Shown here piece by piece: positions 26,790 through 37,739 of a stretch of DNA of 64,000 nt. The DNA lies in assembly GCA_903813345.2 (NCBI GenBank), contig CAIIXF020000012.1, positions 24,628,184-24,692,183 on the forward strand, given 5' to 3'. Every line of letters begins with the position of its first letter. The stretch's first letter is position 1. This stretch comes from Owenia fusiformis (taxonomy: Eukaryota; Annelida; Polychaeta; Sabellida; Oweniidae). A program made the translations under genes and the position numbers. The notes under the pieces were generated by a model, which saw nothing but the letters and a program-made list of their open reading frames with translations, did not search any database and was not told where the DNA came from.

Positions 26790-27880
26790 AAAGTTATGAA
26801 TCCCAATATGGGCACGTATTGTTATTGAGCATCTAACACATTTGATGCCGAGATAAAATCTTTCACAATGTTTATATGAATAACCATATTGGGATATTAG
26901 GATTTCCAAGTATGAGATCATATTGGTATTGGTATGGAGATACGGACACTCTGATGCAGAGATATAACCAACCTTCGCAATGTTTATATGAATAACCATA
27001 TTGGGATATTGAGATTTCCATATATGAGATCGTATTGGTATTAGTATTGAGATACGAACACACTGATGCAGAGATATAACTATCCTTCGCAATGTTTATA
27101 CGAATAACCATATTGGGATATTGAGATCTCCATATATGAGATCGTATTGGTATTGGTATTGAGATTCGAACACATTTGATGCTGAGATATAACCATCCTG
27201 CGCAATGTTTATATGAATAACCATATTGGGATATTGAGATTTCCATATATGAGATCGTTTGGTATTGGTATTGAGATACGAACACACTGATGCCGAGATA
27301 TAACCACCCTGCGCAATGTTTATATGAATAACCATATTGGGATATTGAGATTTCCATATATGAGATCGTATTGGCATTGGTATTGAGATACGAACACACT
27401 GATGCAGAGATATAACCATCCTTCGCAATGTTTATATGAATAACCATATTGGGATATTGAGATTTCCATATATGAGATCGTATTGGCATTGGTATTGAGA
27501 TACGAACACACTGATGCAGAGATATAACAAACCTTCGCAATGTCTATATGAATAACCATATTGGGATATTGAGATTACCATATATGAGATCGTATTGGTA
27601 TTGGTATTGAGATACGAACACACTGATGCAGAGATATAACCATCCTTCGCAATGTTTATATGAATAACCATATTGGGATATTGAGATTTCCATATATGAG
27701 ATCGTTTTGGTATTGGTATTGAGATACAAACACACGGATGCAGAGGTATAACCAACCTTCGCAGTGTTTATATGAATAACCATATTGGGATATTAGGATT
27801 TCCATATATGAGATCGTTTTGGTATTGGTATAGAGTATCAAGCACATTTGATGCATGGATGTAACTATCCTTCGTAATGT
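26790..27880. repeat. 112-bp minisatellite, about 9.5 copies
   Basis: Tandem unit of 112 bp. The landmark CAATGTTTATATGAATAACC (with variants) occurs near 26869, 26980, 27092, 27205, 27317, 27429, 27540, 27652 and 27764. Other landmarks are CCATATTGGGATATTGAGAT and TATGAGATCGTATTGG. The outer copies are more diverged. Because 112 is not divisible by three, overlapping minus-strand frames appear in all phases; they are by-products of the repeat, not genes. Confidence 0.95.
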
Positions 27881-29005
27881 TTAAATGAAAAAGTGGTCAA
27901 GTGAAATTTCACCTTTGGCTTGCTGTATGTTGGGCTTAATAAAACGTTCGTGAATACTGGAGATGCGCTGGCTAATAAAAGAAATGTCTAAATTAACGAT
28001 TTTTGGACTTCATCAGGAATTATTAATGGACTCCAAATGCCACTCCTGTTATTTAGAGAACTACATGTAGTAACTACTGTTCAGTGTTACAGTCGTCATA
28101 CGGCCTACTTGGAACCGAGGATAACTTAGAAATAGTTCAAAACAATGGGTTGAGAAATATTATATATATTTCCCCCATTCACCATTCGCATATTCCCTGT
28201 GGCATACAAATGTACAATCGTGAAGCAAGACACACTTTAAGGTGACAGGGTATTTCCTGACTGTTCCTTGTATGTTGAACAAGGCATGCTTATCTATCAA
28301 TTCCAAAATAAACTTGATTAACAAAAAAAAACTCAACAGACTACTTTTGCGATATAGAATTGCGATATTTATTGTAGATTTCACAAACCAAAGTGGCACA
28401 ATCGTGCACTTTCAGGCATGATTTTGATAAGGTTTGGTTATTTGGTGCCTCTTATTGCTTTCAGTTTCAACCAATTGTAAGTTGGAAGCTCAGCGTGCAC
28501 TTCCTAGATTTCTACAACAATAGTGTTCATTTAAATAGGAAATCTATCACGATTCGTTATGATATGTTCGCACATATACATATGTATATGTTGTGTGAGG
28601 GTCAGGGATGCCGCAAATAAAGTGGAGTTTGCGACATAGGGATTAACGGATTTACGATTACGCAACTTTACGAAGACTGCATAATACCAATTTGTGTGCG
28701 ATTGGCATTAAAATTTGAAAGCTTGAAAAAACTTGAAAGCCAGAGTGACGAGAAAATTGTATACGCATAGTACTTAAATGTCAAAAGGTGGCAAAAATGA
28801 AAGATTCTCTGGCTTTCAACCGATTTTTGAGCCTGGGATTCAAGAGGTTAAGCAATGCATATAAAATCGAAACGTAAACCTGTACTAAAAAGTTGCCCTA
28901 TACTAATGCATGTAGTTTCCTCACGTGAATAATCGTTCAGTTACAGTGTTTACTTAGTCCGATGCATAGACTACACATAATAGTGTAATATGCCATTGAT
29001 AGTTA
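27881..29005. other. Unassigned AT-rich spacer
   Basis: No long open frame with credible composition, no tandem repeat and no TIR pair that I can see. Short frames at 28160-28399 and 28393-28620 overlap on opposite strands and have no family features. Confidence 0.5.
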
Positions 29006-29007
29006 TA

Positions 29008-29903
29008 CAGTGCGTATCAAAAATCGCAACAGATTGTTATCTCGAAAAAGCACAAAACCAGTGATAACAGCATCGATTTCATTCAATGTACCATAAAGCC
29101 ACGTGTCTCCTCTTTACAATGGTATATCATCCGTTAATATAAGGTCATGGTTTGGCGAGTAATCATTCCCTTTGCAAAGTGGGCCATAAAACATAAAACA
29201 AATGATGACTGCATTATTTTCAATCAATGTACCAAAAAGCCAAATTATTTCTCTGCAATGGAATGTCATTCATTCACAGGGAGTCATGGCTGTCCGAATA
29301 ATCATTAATTTCGCAAAGTGGGACAAAATTCAGCTCGGACCCAAGTGTTAAACACTGCAAAAGATGAAGGAAGAAGGTGTGACAGGTCTGGCATAGACAG
29401 CAAAGTGTTCATACTCATACTCTTGCAAGAATACCTATACCCCTCTAAATTGCCATCACTTCCTTGCACATAAAGATGCGCTCAACTCTCCACACCATGC
29501 GTGATTAAGCCCGAGTCATCTGTGGGTTAAAGCGGAGAAAAGCAGCCCATTGGGAATTCTTTCTCGAAGTTTTGCAATATCCGGTGGAGGAATTGTGAGC
29601 ACAGATGCTCCTGAGATAGCTCCAAAAGAAAAAGTCACAACAATTTAAGACAGGAGAACTCCCATTGGCACTTAGCTCTTGAACTTATTTTTGCAATATC
29701 TGAAACTTGGTTCAGAGCAGATTTTGACTCACTGTGCAAATGGAAGGATTTCTCACCCAACCATTACCACATGTGAATGTATGACATATCATTGCAAAGA
29801 GGAGGGACGTGGCTTTATGCTACATTAAATGAAATTCATGTAGTCGTCACTAGTTTTGTGATTTTACGAGAAAACTGCTTGTTGGTTTTTTTTATACGCC
29901 CTG
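29008..29903. mobile_element. Tc1/mariner-type TIR element, non-autonomous
   Basis: Begins CAGTGCGTATC and ends with the reverse complement of CAGGGCGTATA. TA lies at both borders (29006-29007 and 29904-29905). The inverted repeats extend over about 120 bp with matches such as CATAAAGCCACGT and CTCCTCTTT. The left repeat is partly duplicated (about 29040-29180 and 29190-29320). The interior has no readable transposase. Classification rests on the TA target and CAG-type ends. Confidence 0.82.
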
Positions 29904-30042
29904 TATAGCTTGTTTTCTATGATACATATTTTAAACAAACGCGTTTAAAGTAAAAATTTTAATGTTTGGAACTACTTTGAATTGAAAAAATAAGCAATCA
30001 AATGACTACTTATATTGCAACAGTATATGAAAATATGGAAAC

Positions 30043-30262
30043 ATATGTACAAGTCCTAACTTTTCTATATTTCAGATAGTTACATGTATGTATAATGTGC
30101 AGCAGCAAAGCAGTGGCCTTTTGTAATTTAGAGAGTTTCGGCCATGTTAATTTTTTCAAAATAACATGACCGAGAAGCATCAAAATATAAGTGGCCACAG
30201 ATGTGATAGCAAAACTACAAAACAAACTAAAATATACAAAAGTTAGGACATGTATAAATATT
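30043..30262. repeat. Short fold-back repeat, about 220 bp
   Basis: TATGTACAAGTCCTAACTTT at 30043 is matched by the inverted AAAGTTAGGACATGTATAAA ending near 30260. A second stem lies inside (CATGTTAATTTTTTC with AAAATAACATG, about 30142-30171). It may be a small MITE; no clear target duplication was found. Confidence 0.65.
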
Positions 30263-30345
30263 TGTATCCCATACTTGGAGGTGTTACAGGTACATAAAGC
30301 CGGTTTGTAAAAACTTATATTTTCATCAGCGAGCAGATATAGGGG

Positions 30346-30484
30346 TTATGCACTGGGAGGTTTTGGATACAGGGAATATCCCGAGGGATATACAATATAT
30401 CTTCCCGAGGGACCGAAGGGACCGAGGGAAGATGTATTGTATATCCCAAGGGATAGTCCATGTATCCAAACCGACCGTGCATAA
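30346..30484. repeat. Near-perfect palindrome, about 66-bp arms
   Basis: The left arm 30346-30412 (TTATGCACTGGGAGG, TTGGATACAGGGAATATCCC, GGGATATACAATATATCTTC) pairs with 30419-30484. The centre is GACCGAAGGGACC. It is followed by a block (30491-30524, CTCATACTTGAGTGGGTTT) that reappears inverted at 36591-36624. Because the arms fold on themselves, both strands show similar short open frames. Confidence 0.85.
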
Positions 30485-30748
30485 CTGGTGTATCTCATAC
30501 TTGAGTGGGTTTAGGGTAGATATAACCTTTTCCACCTTTTTCAAATGACAAGATATTTATATTGAACATTTTCGTAAAATTCTTTTTGTTCAATACAATG
30601 AAATTGTAACATTTAAACTTAAAAAAATTAAATTTTAAAATTAAAAATTAAAACTTTTGATATTTAAACTTTTGAAAAATTCCCGGGAGCGGGATGGATT
30701 CTTAAAATTTAAAGTAATTTTAGTTTTTATTAGTAAACCATACTTACC

Positions 30749-30874
30749 TAATATTGCCACTATGTGCTAACATCCACCATTGAATCTATCTATGGCCAAC
30801 TTCCCGGGAATTTCTTGAGCATATTACACTGTGCACCCCCGCACAAATGCCCGGATATTCCTCAATTATTCCGC
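30749..30874 (+). repeat. Left copy of the identical 126-bp inverted segment
   Basis: Identical to the reverse complement of 36349-36475. It contains TTCCCGGGAA and GCACCCCCGCACAAATGCCC. Read on the minus strand it runs into TAATATTAG followed by GTAAGTATGG, a good animal splice-donor consensus; the same donor-like word occurs on the + strand at about 30944-30960. Confidence 0.85.
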
Positions 30875-33800
30875 TATAACAATTATGAACATTCTGCTGT
30901 AAGCGGAGGAGGAGGGAGGGACATATTTGTAGTGGCAATATTAGGTAAGTATGGTTTACTAATAAAAACTAAAATTACTTTAAATTTTAAGATTTTACTA
31001 CGCAAACCTTAACTACTTACACTAATATTGCCACTATGTGCTGAATCCCAGCCAAGTAGGCGGTGGGTTAAACAGCAGAAAGACCACGGGAATAGAATAA
31101 ATTTGCAACAAACTACAAATTGATCAACCCTACAACTTTAGGTAACCCAACTTTACATCCTAAAGCCTTCGGGACTAAGGAACTTAGTAACCAAATACAA
31201 GTTCTGGGGTGAAATGTTTAAACTGTGTTAAACACTTAACAAAACTAATTATACAGATTCACTATGCTAAAAAACTACTGAGTATTATTTCATATATGAC
31301 TCAATTGGCCACTATGATAAAAAACGGACGTCTATCTATGGCGGGGTAATTCAACCACCAAAGGTCAACAACGAACTTATACCACAGTACAAATTCTGAC
31401 ATTCTGATTGGCCATAAAGTTAAGAAAAATGTCAGAATATCTTCTTGCATAGTCCTAGACTTACATACATGACTTGGAAGTAAATTAAGCTGCCCATTGT
31501 GCCTGCTTTAAACATATCTTCCACTCGACTTCTAGAAACAAAGATTGAAGAAGTAGTTACTGGTCTTGACATGACGTTTTCGACCCTTCTTTAACAGCTA
31601 CATGTGTATACTTCTGTATACCTTGTACATGTATAGATAACAGCTAATAATTGCTTGATCCAAAGATCTAAAGGAATTTTATTGAAGTTCCTTAAATGTA
31701 TCTGGTTGCTCAAATCAATGCAAACTTTTCGTTCTCTCTTTTGAGTAAAGGTGAGACAAAGTACTACATCGGTTACCATATGTTGGACTCTTTATGATAT
31801 TCGAACTTTGAACACCAGTTGTTTAAATATTCTTGGGATTGTGATAACTCCGAAATCCCAAATTACATTAAATATTAAACATCTGGTATAAGTGCTTCTG
31901 CAAAGCATTGTAACCCTTAAGGCTAAGCTGTGTCTGAATGATAAACTACGTAGAGATTCATCATTTACTCATTGCCATTAGGATCACATGTTCAATCATT
32001 GAAGAACCCATGTACACCCTCCTTATTAGTCGAGTATGCTTGGTTGTTTACAATTCAACAATAAAACTTGCATATTACCGAGCACTTTCTGAAAAAATCG
32101 GTTAATTAGATAGTCATGTATCCAAACATGTCTAAATGATACCTGCTGAATACAATCCTAGATCTTGGTACAAACCCAAGAAAGGGACTCTTATAATGGT
32201 TAAGAGTGAATAAGTTCAACTGATTCACAACACTAACTCAAAACCTTAAAGAATCATTCGACTCTAGAAGAAGTTATCAGGACAAGATCATTTAGGAACT
32301 GGTTCTGAAAACCCTCCTCTGATATATGCTGACATCAGAAAATTTACTAGACTAGTAAAGCATAATCTTGTACGATATCATGATAGAAATATCATTGGAG
32401 AGTTCGGTTTACAAAAATTACAGGTAAATAAGACGACTACCAAGTAATTCAGTAGCATTCTAGTCTTATCGCATATATAGTGTGATAAAAACTCTGCGTC
32501 TCTTGGTAAGAAACACCTGCAATTTATCCACAAAGTTGCTGGGGAAGATATACGTTTCATGTATCTTCTAATATTGCTGTTTAGTCATAAACAAACATGT
32601 ATACTATAACTAAAATATGAGTAAATAAACTCATTAGAATGCAAACTCACATTAATAAGACTATGATGTTCTAAACATCAATAATCTTTGAATCAGAAAC
32701 AACAAACAATTCAAGTGAGACGTCTTGATGTCTAATAGTTAATAGTATTACACATCAATTGAACTGTAGTGTCAGATGTCACAATATTGCTTTCTTGCAA
32801 TATAGGTGTTAAAAAACCCCATCACGCTTCTCATCCTTAAAATCTACAGGTGTTTCACATTCTCTTGTTGAAAATGAACCCTGATTTTGAAGGAAGTCTA
32901 GCTGTCAAGCAACGTGGATATGACAACTACGTTATGATTTGCATCTTTGAACACAAAAATGTTCTTGGGCAACTTTCATCTACCTAGTAAGTGTTCAAGA
33001 ACCGTTCCCATATAACATGTATAAATATAACGAGAATTATTCTCGCATTGAAATCCTCTGTTAAACACCTCAAGAGGTTGACCACCATCTGCCTCAAATG
33101 TGAATGGTACAGAGGAAAATAAAGCAACGTTAAAAGCCTTATTCAATTGCCAAATAGAATAGGCAAACAGCACTAAACTACAGTAGCTAATAGGAATCGA
33201 ACCGATGACTATGTGGTTCCTGAGAATAACATTCCTGTGACAGGGCACCAAAATGCCTTGTTAATTACTAGGAATCTTGACATCATAAACCTTAGATGTA
33301 TATTTGTCCTATTAAGGGGGTAGTGACATTACTAGTCTCAGGGCAGAACGATTCCTTAACTCAGTGTTCTACTCAGAACAACATCTTAAAAAATGTACTG
33401 TCTCAAAAATGAAACTATTTGATAAAGTATAGATGGAGTTGAAGATAATTCGTATAGAAATATCTCCAAAACCACACGGAAAACTGAGATTTCCGTTAAA
33501 GATCATATGTATAACAGTCAGCAGAGGATGTCTGTGATTCTTAAAATCATGAGACTGTTACAAAAATAACTTGGTCAAAATTTGATCACGACAAGACATA
33601 TGTGTGAAAAAATTGCCACTGTTAATATTAATTGACCAATGCGTAAAAAGGTAAGTCTGAATCTCTTGTTTGGAAGAGCTCATGTCAAGACAAACGAAAC
33701 CATGTCTATAACAAAGAGTACACTAGCTCTCGAGTATATAGTACTTCAGTACCACTAAATGATGTGTTGATGTTCTACCACCAAGGAAACATGGTAACAA

Positions 33801-34900
33801 TGATTCCATGGTGAAAAAACATAAACCTCTAAACAACATGTAAGATCTCTCAAATAGTGATTGAACTGAACACTGATGATACCATGACTTAAAGTGAAGG
33901 TGTGGCTATTTAAGACACAAAAGTTTACACAGAAGCACGGCACGACTGTGAACCTGTTGATGATGATACTGTCATGACTGAGACTGGCTCAGTAAAACAC
34001 TGATTATACTTAAACCGTGTTTAAAAGTCACTTTGACTATACTCTGAGCAACCTGAACAAGGTCAAAATAAACAAATATTCATTCTGTGTGTGATGTGGT
34101 AGCAAACAGGCCCATGGTCTGGAATACAGATATAGGGACTTGTTATAAGTAAGTATAACTACTTCCCCTCATCACAAAATAAAACCTTTGGAATAACACC
34201 CAAGGTTGTAGGGGAAAGCATAGAATTTGATTTACATATTTACAGTCTCTTGAACTGACTTACAAGAGATCTGAAAAGTAATCTTAGACTTCAAAAATCA
34301 ACTTTTGACTTCAAAAGCTGCCAAGGCCAAGTAAAATAAAGGAAACAAAACCTTCACGGAGGTGATGTTTTAGACATAACCTTACTTTATCTGGCAAACT
34401 GAAAACCGCCAAATGTTTAAGTTTTCAAAAAACCTCGACTGTAATCTTAATTCCTCAAACAATTAACTCTGAGTTGAATGCTTTATGAGAAGCATCTGGA
34501 GAAAGTAACCTATGTCGAAGGTACTTCCGCCAACTCAATTCTGAATGTTAATATTCCAGGAATAGAGTCTAAACTGCTAAATAGGAGTATTCAGAAATGA
34601 TTCCTGAGAAAAAAAAGATTTCAGTCAGAAATGACAAGTTCATGACATTGTCATTTGTCAACGCTTACAACACTTCTTATATGAATAAGTACTTGTGTTG
34701 TTCAGTTGTTGGCTAATATGGCTAGAAGGATAGGCTTAGTCTAGAGACTCAAAAACTAAAACAATCTAAGTCACCTTCTACTTCTTGTTGAAGAGACTGA
34801 ATCAACCAATAACAGGATGATTGTGAGAATCCATGAATCGTTTTCTTCAGCATATATTAATAGCAACATGTACAATTACTTGGAGAAAACAGAAACGCTC

Positions 34901-34932
34901 AATCAGAGACCATAACTTATAGGTCTCTGATT
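34901..34932. repeat. Perfect 11-bp hairpin
   Basis: AATCAGAGACC, a 10-base loop, then GGTCTCTGATT. One of the two longest short-loop stems in the hairpin-rich interior. Confidence 0.9.
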
Positions 34933-35527
34933 CGAAAAGATTTTACATCTACTTGGAAGATGAGTAGGCTAAAAATGCTATATTGGTCTTTTCTGTGAAG
35001 AAGATGACGACTTCACAGTAGACCTACTGTTAATCTTACAGTTACTCTTGTTAATCTTTAGCCTATCCTCTTTCTGAACAGTAGACAAACAACTCAGTCC
35101 AGAAATAACTGAACCAAATGGATAAGTGACAAACTTATCCTGCTGCGCAGAACTAGTATAAAACTGAATGGACTAAATAAACCAATTATACAGCTGTGGT
35201 CAGCATACGTGTTCTATGTATGCAACATTACATGAATACTACACCAGATTTTACAACATACGGTGTTATTTTCTAAATACATTTAAATGTATGTGAACCA
35301 AGTGTCTTCATCTGAACATCTTATTGTGATCACGCTACTGTAAGATGAAGAAATATCTTCTTCATCCTAGGATCATGCAGTCCATGCATGACACATGTCA
35401 AATCCTGGAAGACAAATTTACTGGTGTAGTTATTTCTTCATGTTTATTACATAATTCATATCGGGACTGGAGTCCTTTTATAAACTGTACATGAAGAAAA
35501 GAGGTGATAACTCCTTATGAACACGTA

Positions 35528-35563
35528 TGTGTTTTCATTGTGGACTTACAACCAAAAAACACA
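35528..35563. repeat. Hairpin 1 with the GGACTNACAACC loop
   Basis: Stem TGTGTTTT / AAAACACA; the loop contains GTGGACTTACAACC. Member of a set of four at the right end of the interior. Confidence 0.85.
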
Positions 35564-35609
35564 TGAGCAGTAAAGAAGCCATTTCGTCTGCGTTCTCCTG
35601 AACACGTAT

Positions 35610-35642
35610 GTGTTTTCATTGTGGACTGACAACCAAAAACAC
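35610..35642. repeat. Hairpin 2 with the GGACTNACAACC loop
   Basis: Stem GTGTTTT / AAAACAC; the loop contains GTGGACTGACAACC. Together with the preceding GAACACGTAT it is a near copy of hairpin 1, about 82 bp downstream. Confidence 0.85.
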
Positions 35643-35772
35643 CTCTGACTGTCTGAAGCCATCTTCAGATATAGATATTTTTCAAATTTCTCATATTCAT
35701 CTGGAACTGAACACGTTTATGTGATGAATACAGAGACGAAAAATTGAGAGCTGTGTAAACTTGAACAGATAA

Positions 35773-35805
35773 TGTTTTCTTATGGACTGACAACCAAAAG
35801 AAACA
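35773..35805. repeat. Hairpin 3 with the GGACTNACAACC loop
   Basis: Stem TGTTT-CTT / AAGAAACA with one bulged T. The loop contains GGACTGACAACC. The stem differs from hairpins 1 and 2 while the loop is kept. Confidence 0.8.
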
Positions 35806-36143
35806 CCTCAGTGTAAGGCAAGGTACTGCAAGGCATAAACACAGTGTCTACCTTCTTCGGGCTTCCTTACTTTCTTATCTGGATTGAAAACCTCTCACAT
35901 GTAACATAACACAGAGAAGAACATGTACTATTTCGTTCTCTGTACATGATGTGTTCTGATGGTCTAATGACCCCAGAGAAATTGTCATTTAATATGACAA
36001 ATTTTCTGGAAAAAAGGTCAATTGACACTAGAGACCTTTTCCATATGCTTACTATAATCTCATGTCGGGACTGAAGACCCTATATGGAGCAAGCAAAGAT
36101 AAAACGAACGAGGTAAGATCTTCGACATTTTATAGATCAGATG

Positions 36144-36174
36144 TTTTCTTTGTGGACTAACAACCCAAAGAAAA
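36144..36174. repeat. Hairpin 4 with the GGACTNACAACC loop
   Basis: Perfect 9-bp stem TTTTCTTTG / CAAAGAAAA; the loop is TGGACTAACAACC. Different stem, same loop motif. Confidence 0.85.
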
Positions 36175-36348
36175 AACCTTGAAAACTTGTCTTATAGTTC
36201 CATATGATCTATTTTCCTCGTCCTCTTACTTTCATTTGTAACTGATGAACCTGTAGAACAACTAACTTCCCAGTTCCGTGTCCATAGTCACAAGTTATTT
36301 GTAAATTTATTGCGATTCTAAAATTTCCGTCTTTACAGAAGGAAAATG

Positions 36349-36475
36349 GCGGAATAATTGAGGAATATCCGGGCATTTGTGCGGGGGTGCACAGTGTAAT
36401 ATGCTCAAGAAATTCCCGGGAAGTTGGCCATAGATAGATTCAATGGTGGATGTTAGCACATAGTGGCAATATTAG
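36349..36475 (-). repeat. Right copy of the identical 126-bp inverted segment
   Basis: Reverse complement of 30749-30874. On the + strand it is preceded by TTTCCGTCTTTACAG, which resembles a splice acceptor, and followed by TAGTGTAAGTAG. The only early start (ATGGCGGAATAA) stops at once, so it does not code. Confidence 0.85.
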
Positions 36476-36504
36476 TGTAAGTAGTTAAGGTTTGCGTAGT
36501 AAAA

Positions 36505-36680
36505 ATATTATATCTGCCCGCATTTGGCTTGGGGCGGGACATATACAATATATGCTGCCCGCTCCTCAGATACGATATATATTCCCGGGTGATATCTACC
36601 CAAAACCCACTCAAGTATGAGATACATAGCTTTACGTCCCGCTCCGAGTGGGCAGATATAGTATATCTGTCTGCTTCGTC
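36505..36680. repeat. Second member of the palindromic repeat family
   Basis: Contains several short inverted pairs (GGGCAGATATAGTATATCTG, GGGCGGGACATATACAATAT) and the block ACCCACTCAAGTATGAGAT shared with the palindrome at 30346-30524 in inverted orientation. More decayed than the other two members. Confidence 0.6.
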
Positions 36681-36742
36681 ATAATCGCCGCTCGCATATT
36701 TATTCATAATTTGTAACGTTCGCATGACGACTGTAAACGACA

Positions 36743-36941
36743 ATGGAGAAAAACACAGATAATCGAGATCTGTTTGATGGTTTAAAAAAGGGAAGGAGTA
36801 TCCACTTAATCAATCAAAAATTCGAGTAAATAAATGTGGGAATATTTGAGAGAACAGGAAAATCCGCCCATGGCCAAGAAAACAAAACTGGACATGATTG
36901 AACAATGTGAACCAGATGACCAAGATTGGTATGGGATAAAC
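36743..36941 (+). pseudogene. Exon-like open frame interrupted once, unrecognised
   Basis: An ATG at 36743 opens a 28-codon frame (MEKNTDNRDLFDGLKKGRSI...) that stops at 36827-36829. A shifted frame then reads MWEYLREQENPP, KKTKLDMIEQCEPDD and DWYGIN up to the palindrome that begins at 36944. Composition in both pieces is protein-like (many charged residues, few low-complexity runs), so they may be one broken exon. No family recognised. Confidence 0.35.
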
Positions 36942-36943
36942 AT

Positions 36944-37085
36944 ATTATCCTATAGTCGGTTCAGGATATTGGGATTATCCCTTGGCCAATATAGTATATT
37001 TTCCGTCTGGACCTGTGGCCCTCGGGCAGATATATTATAGTTGCCTTGGGATAATCCCAATATCCTGAACCTCATATAGGATAAT
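36944..37085. repeat. Palindrome with about 38-bp arms
   Basis: ATTATCCTATAGTCGGTTCA with GGATATTGGGATTATCCC (36944-36981) pairs with 37048-37085. The centre contains GGACCTGTGGCCCTCGGGC and AT-rich ATATAGTATATT words, as in the palindrome at 30346. Third member of this family in the window. Confidence 0.82.
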
Positions 37086-37739
37086 CTATTAATCTCTCTC
37101 TATTTTTCATATTCTGTTTCAATATGGTCCTTTAATTGCTTATTTTTTACTGGGAATTCAATTTAGATTCAAAGTAGTTTCAAACATTTAAAATTTTACT
37201 GTAATAAGATATTTTGAGCTAAAATATGTAGGGCCCTAAGACATCGTTTATATTATAGCATTATAGTTCGCATCGAAATCAAAATTACCAGCATAGTATT
37301 CAATAGACATGAGTATTATGATTCCAGTTGACATCAAGGCGAAATTGCAAATCTCCGTTCTAAACACAGCTCTGAAGCTGATCAAATATTTAAAGTAGAC
37401 TAAGCCGCGCTTGTTTTGTATGCGCGCTATATACATTTCTTTATTCCATGCATGGTGAAATTCCCTGCAATCTGATTGGTCCATGTGACTTAAATATATC
37501 ATGTGTTTGCACGCTCTCTCCACTTAGCGTTAGTGAGACACCGTTGGGATACGGTAAATGCAGCTGATTTGCTTTAAGGAAAATATGATTATGTAGAACC
37601 TTTTGAAATCTACTTGTCACATCCACTTTACATGCTTTATGTTTCCATTCATTACAAATCTTTAATTGTAATCAATCAATAAAACAAATAAGTGATAAAA
37701 GTATCAAAGGTTAAAATCATGTTACAATGTTCATTTATG
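37086..37739. other. Unassigned spacer
   Basis: AT-rich; two overlapping minus-strand open frames (37248-37523 and 37441-37626) show no family features. No repeat structure seen. Confidence 0.5.

Larger units (their letters stand above)
31050..36340. other. Non-coding interior rich in short hairpins
   Basis: No long open frame and no dispersed repeat family recognised. Short inverted repeats with small loops occur almost continuously. Examples: 31393-31403/31428-31438 (11 bp), 31833-31861 (8 bp), 32343-32359 (8 bp, 1-base centre), 32544-32568, 32664-32680, 32773-32792, 33031-33045, 33476-33496, 34246-34268, 34630-34655 (8 bp), 34901-34932 (11 bp, 10-base loop), 34993-35018 (8 bp), 35120-35140, 35277-35292 (16-bp palindrome), 35910-35942 (8 bp), 36008-36042 (10 bp, 2-base bulge) and 36144-36174 (9 bp). 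Stems of 6-7 bp are expected by chance in AT-rich DNA; the 8-11 bp ones are the notable part. Confidence 0.6.
30691..36512. mobile_element. Composite inverted-repeat structure, about 5.8 kb
   Basis: Segment 30749-30874 (from TAATATTGCCAC to CAATTATTCCGC) is repeated inverted and, as far as I can read, without mismatch at 36349-36475. Next to it, ACGCAAACCTTAACTACTTA (31006-31025) is inverted at about 36478-36497. The left end is itself a palindrome: 30691-30763 pairs with 30934-31003. No transposase frame and no sure target duplication are seen. It could be a fold-back element or an inverted duplication of a host exon. Outside both ends lies the shared 34-bp block 30491-30524 / 36591-36624, again inverted. 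Confidence 0.7.

Noticed and set aside
26700-27856. Several overlapping minus-strand open frames of 66-222 codons with repeated SQYQYQYDLIYGNLNI-like segments
   Set aside because: They follow the 112-bp minisatellite, whose length is not a multiple of three, so the same words appear in all frames. No start context and no independent support.
30326-30548. Facing open frames on both strands with similar sequences (SLGKIYCISLGIFPVS type)
   Set aside because: Explained by the palindrome at 30346-30484, which makes both strands nearly the same.
31050-36340. MicroRNA cluster
   Set aside because: Stems are 6-11 bp, far shorter than the roughly 22-bp duplex of a microRNA precursor.
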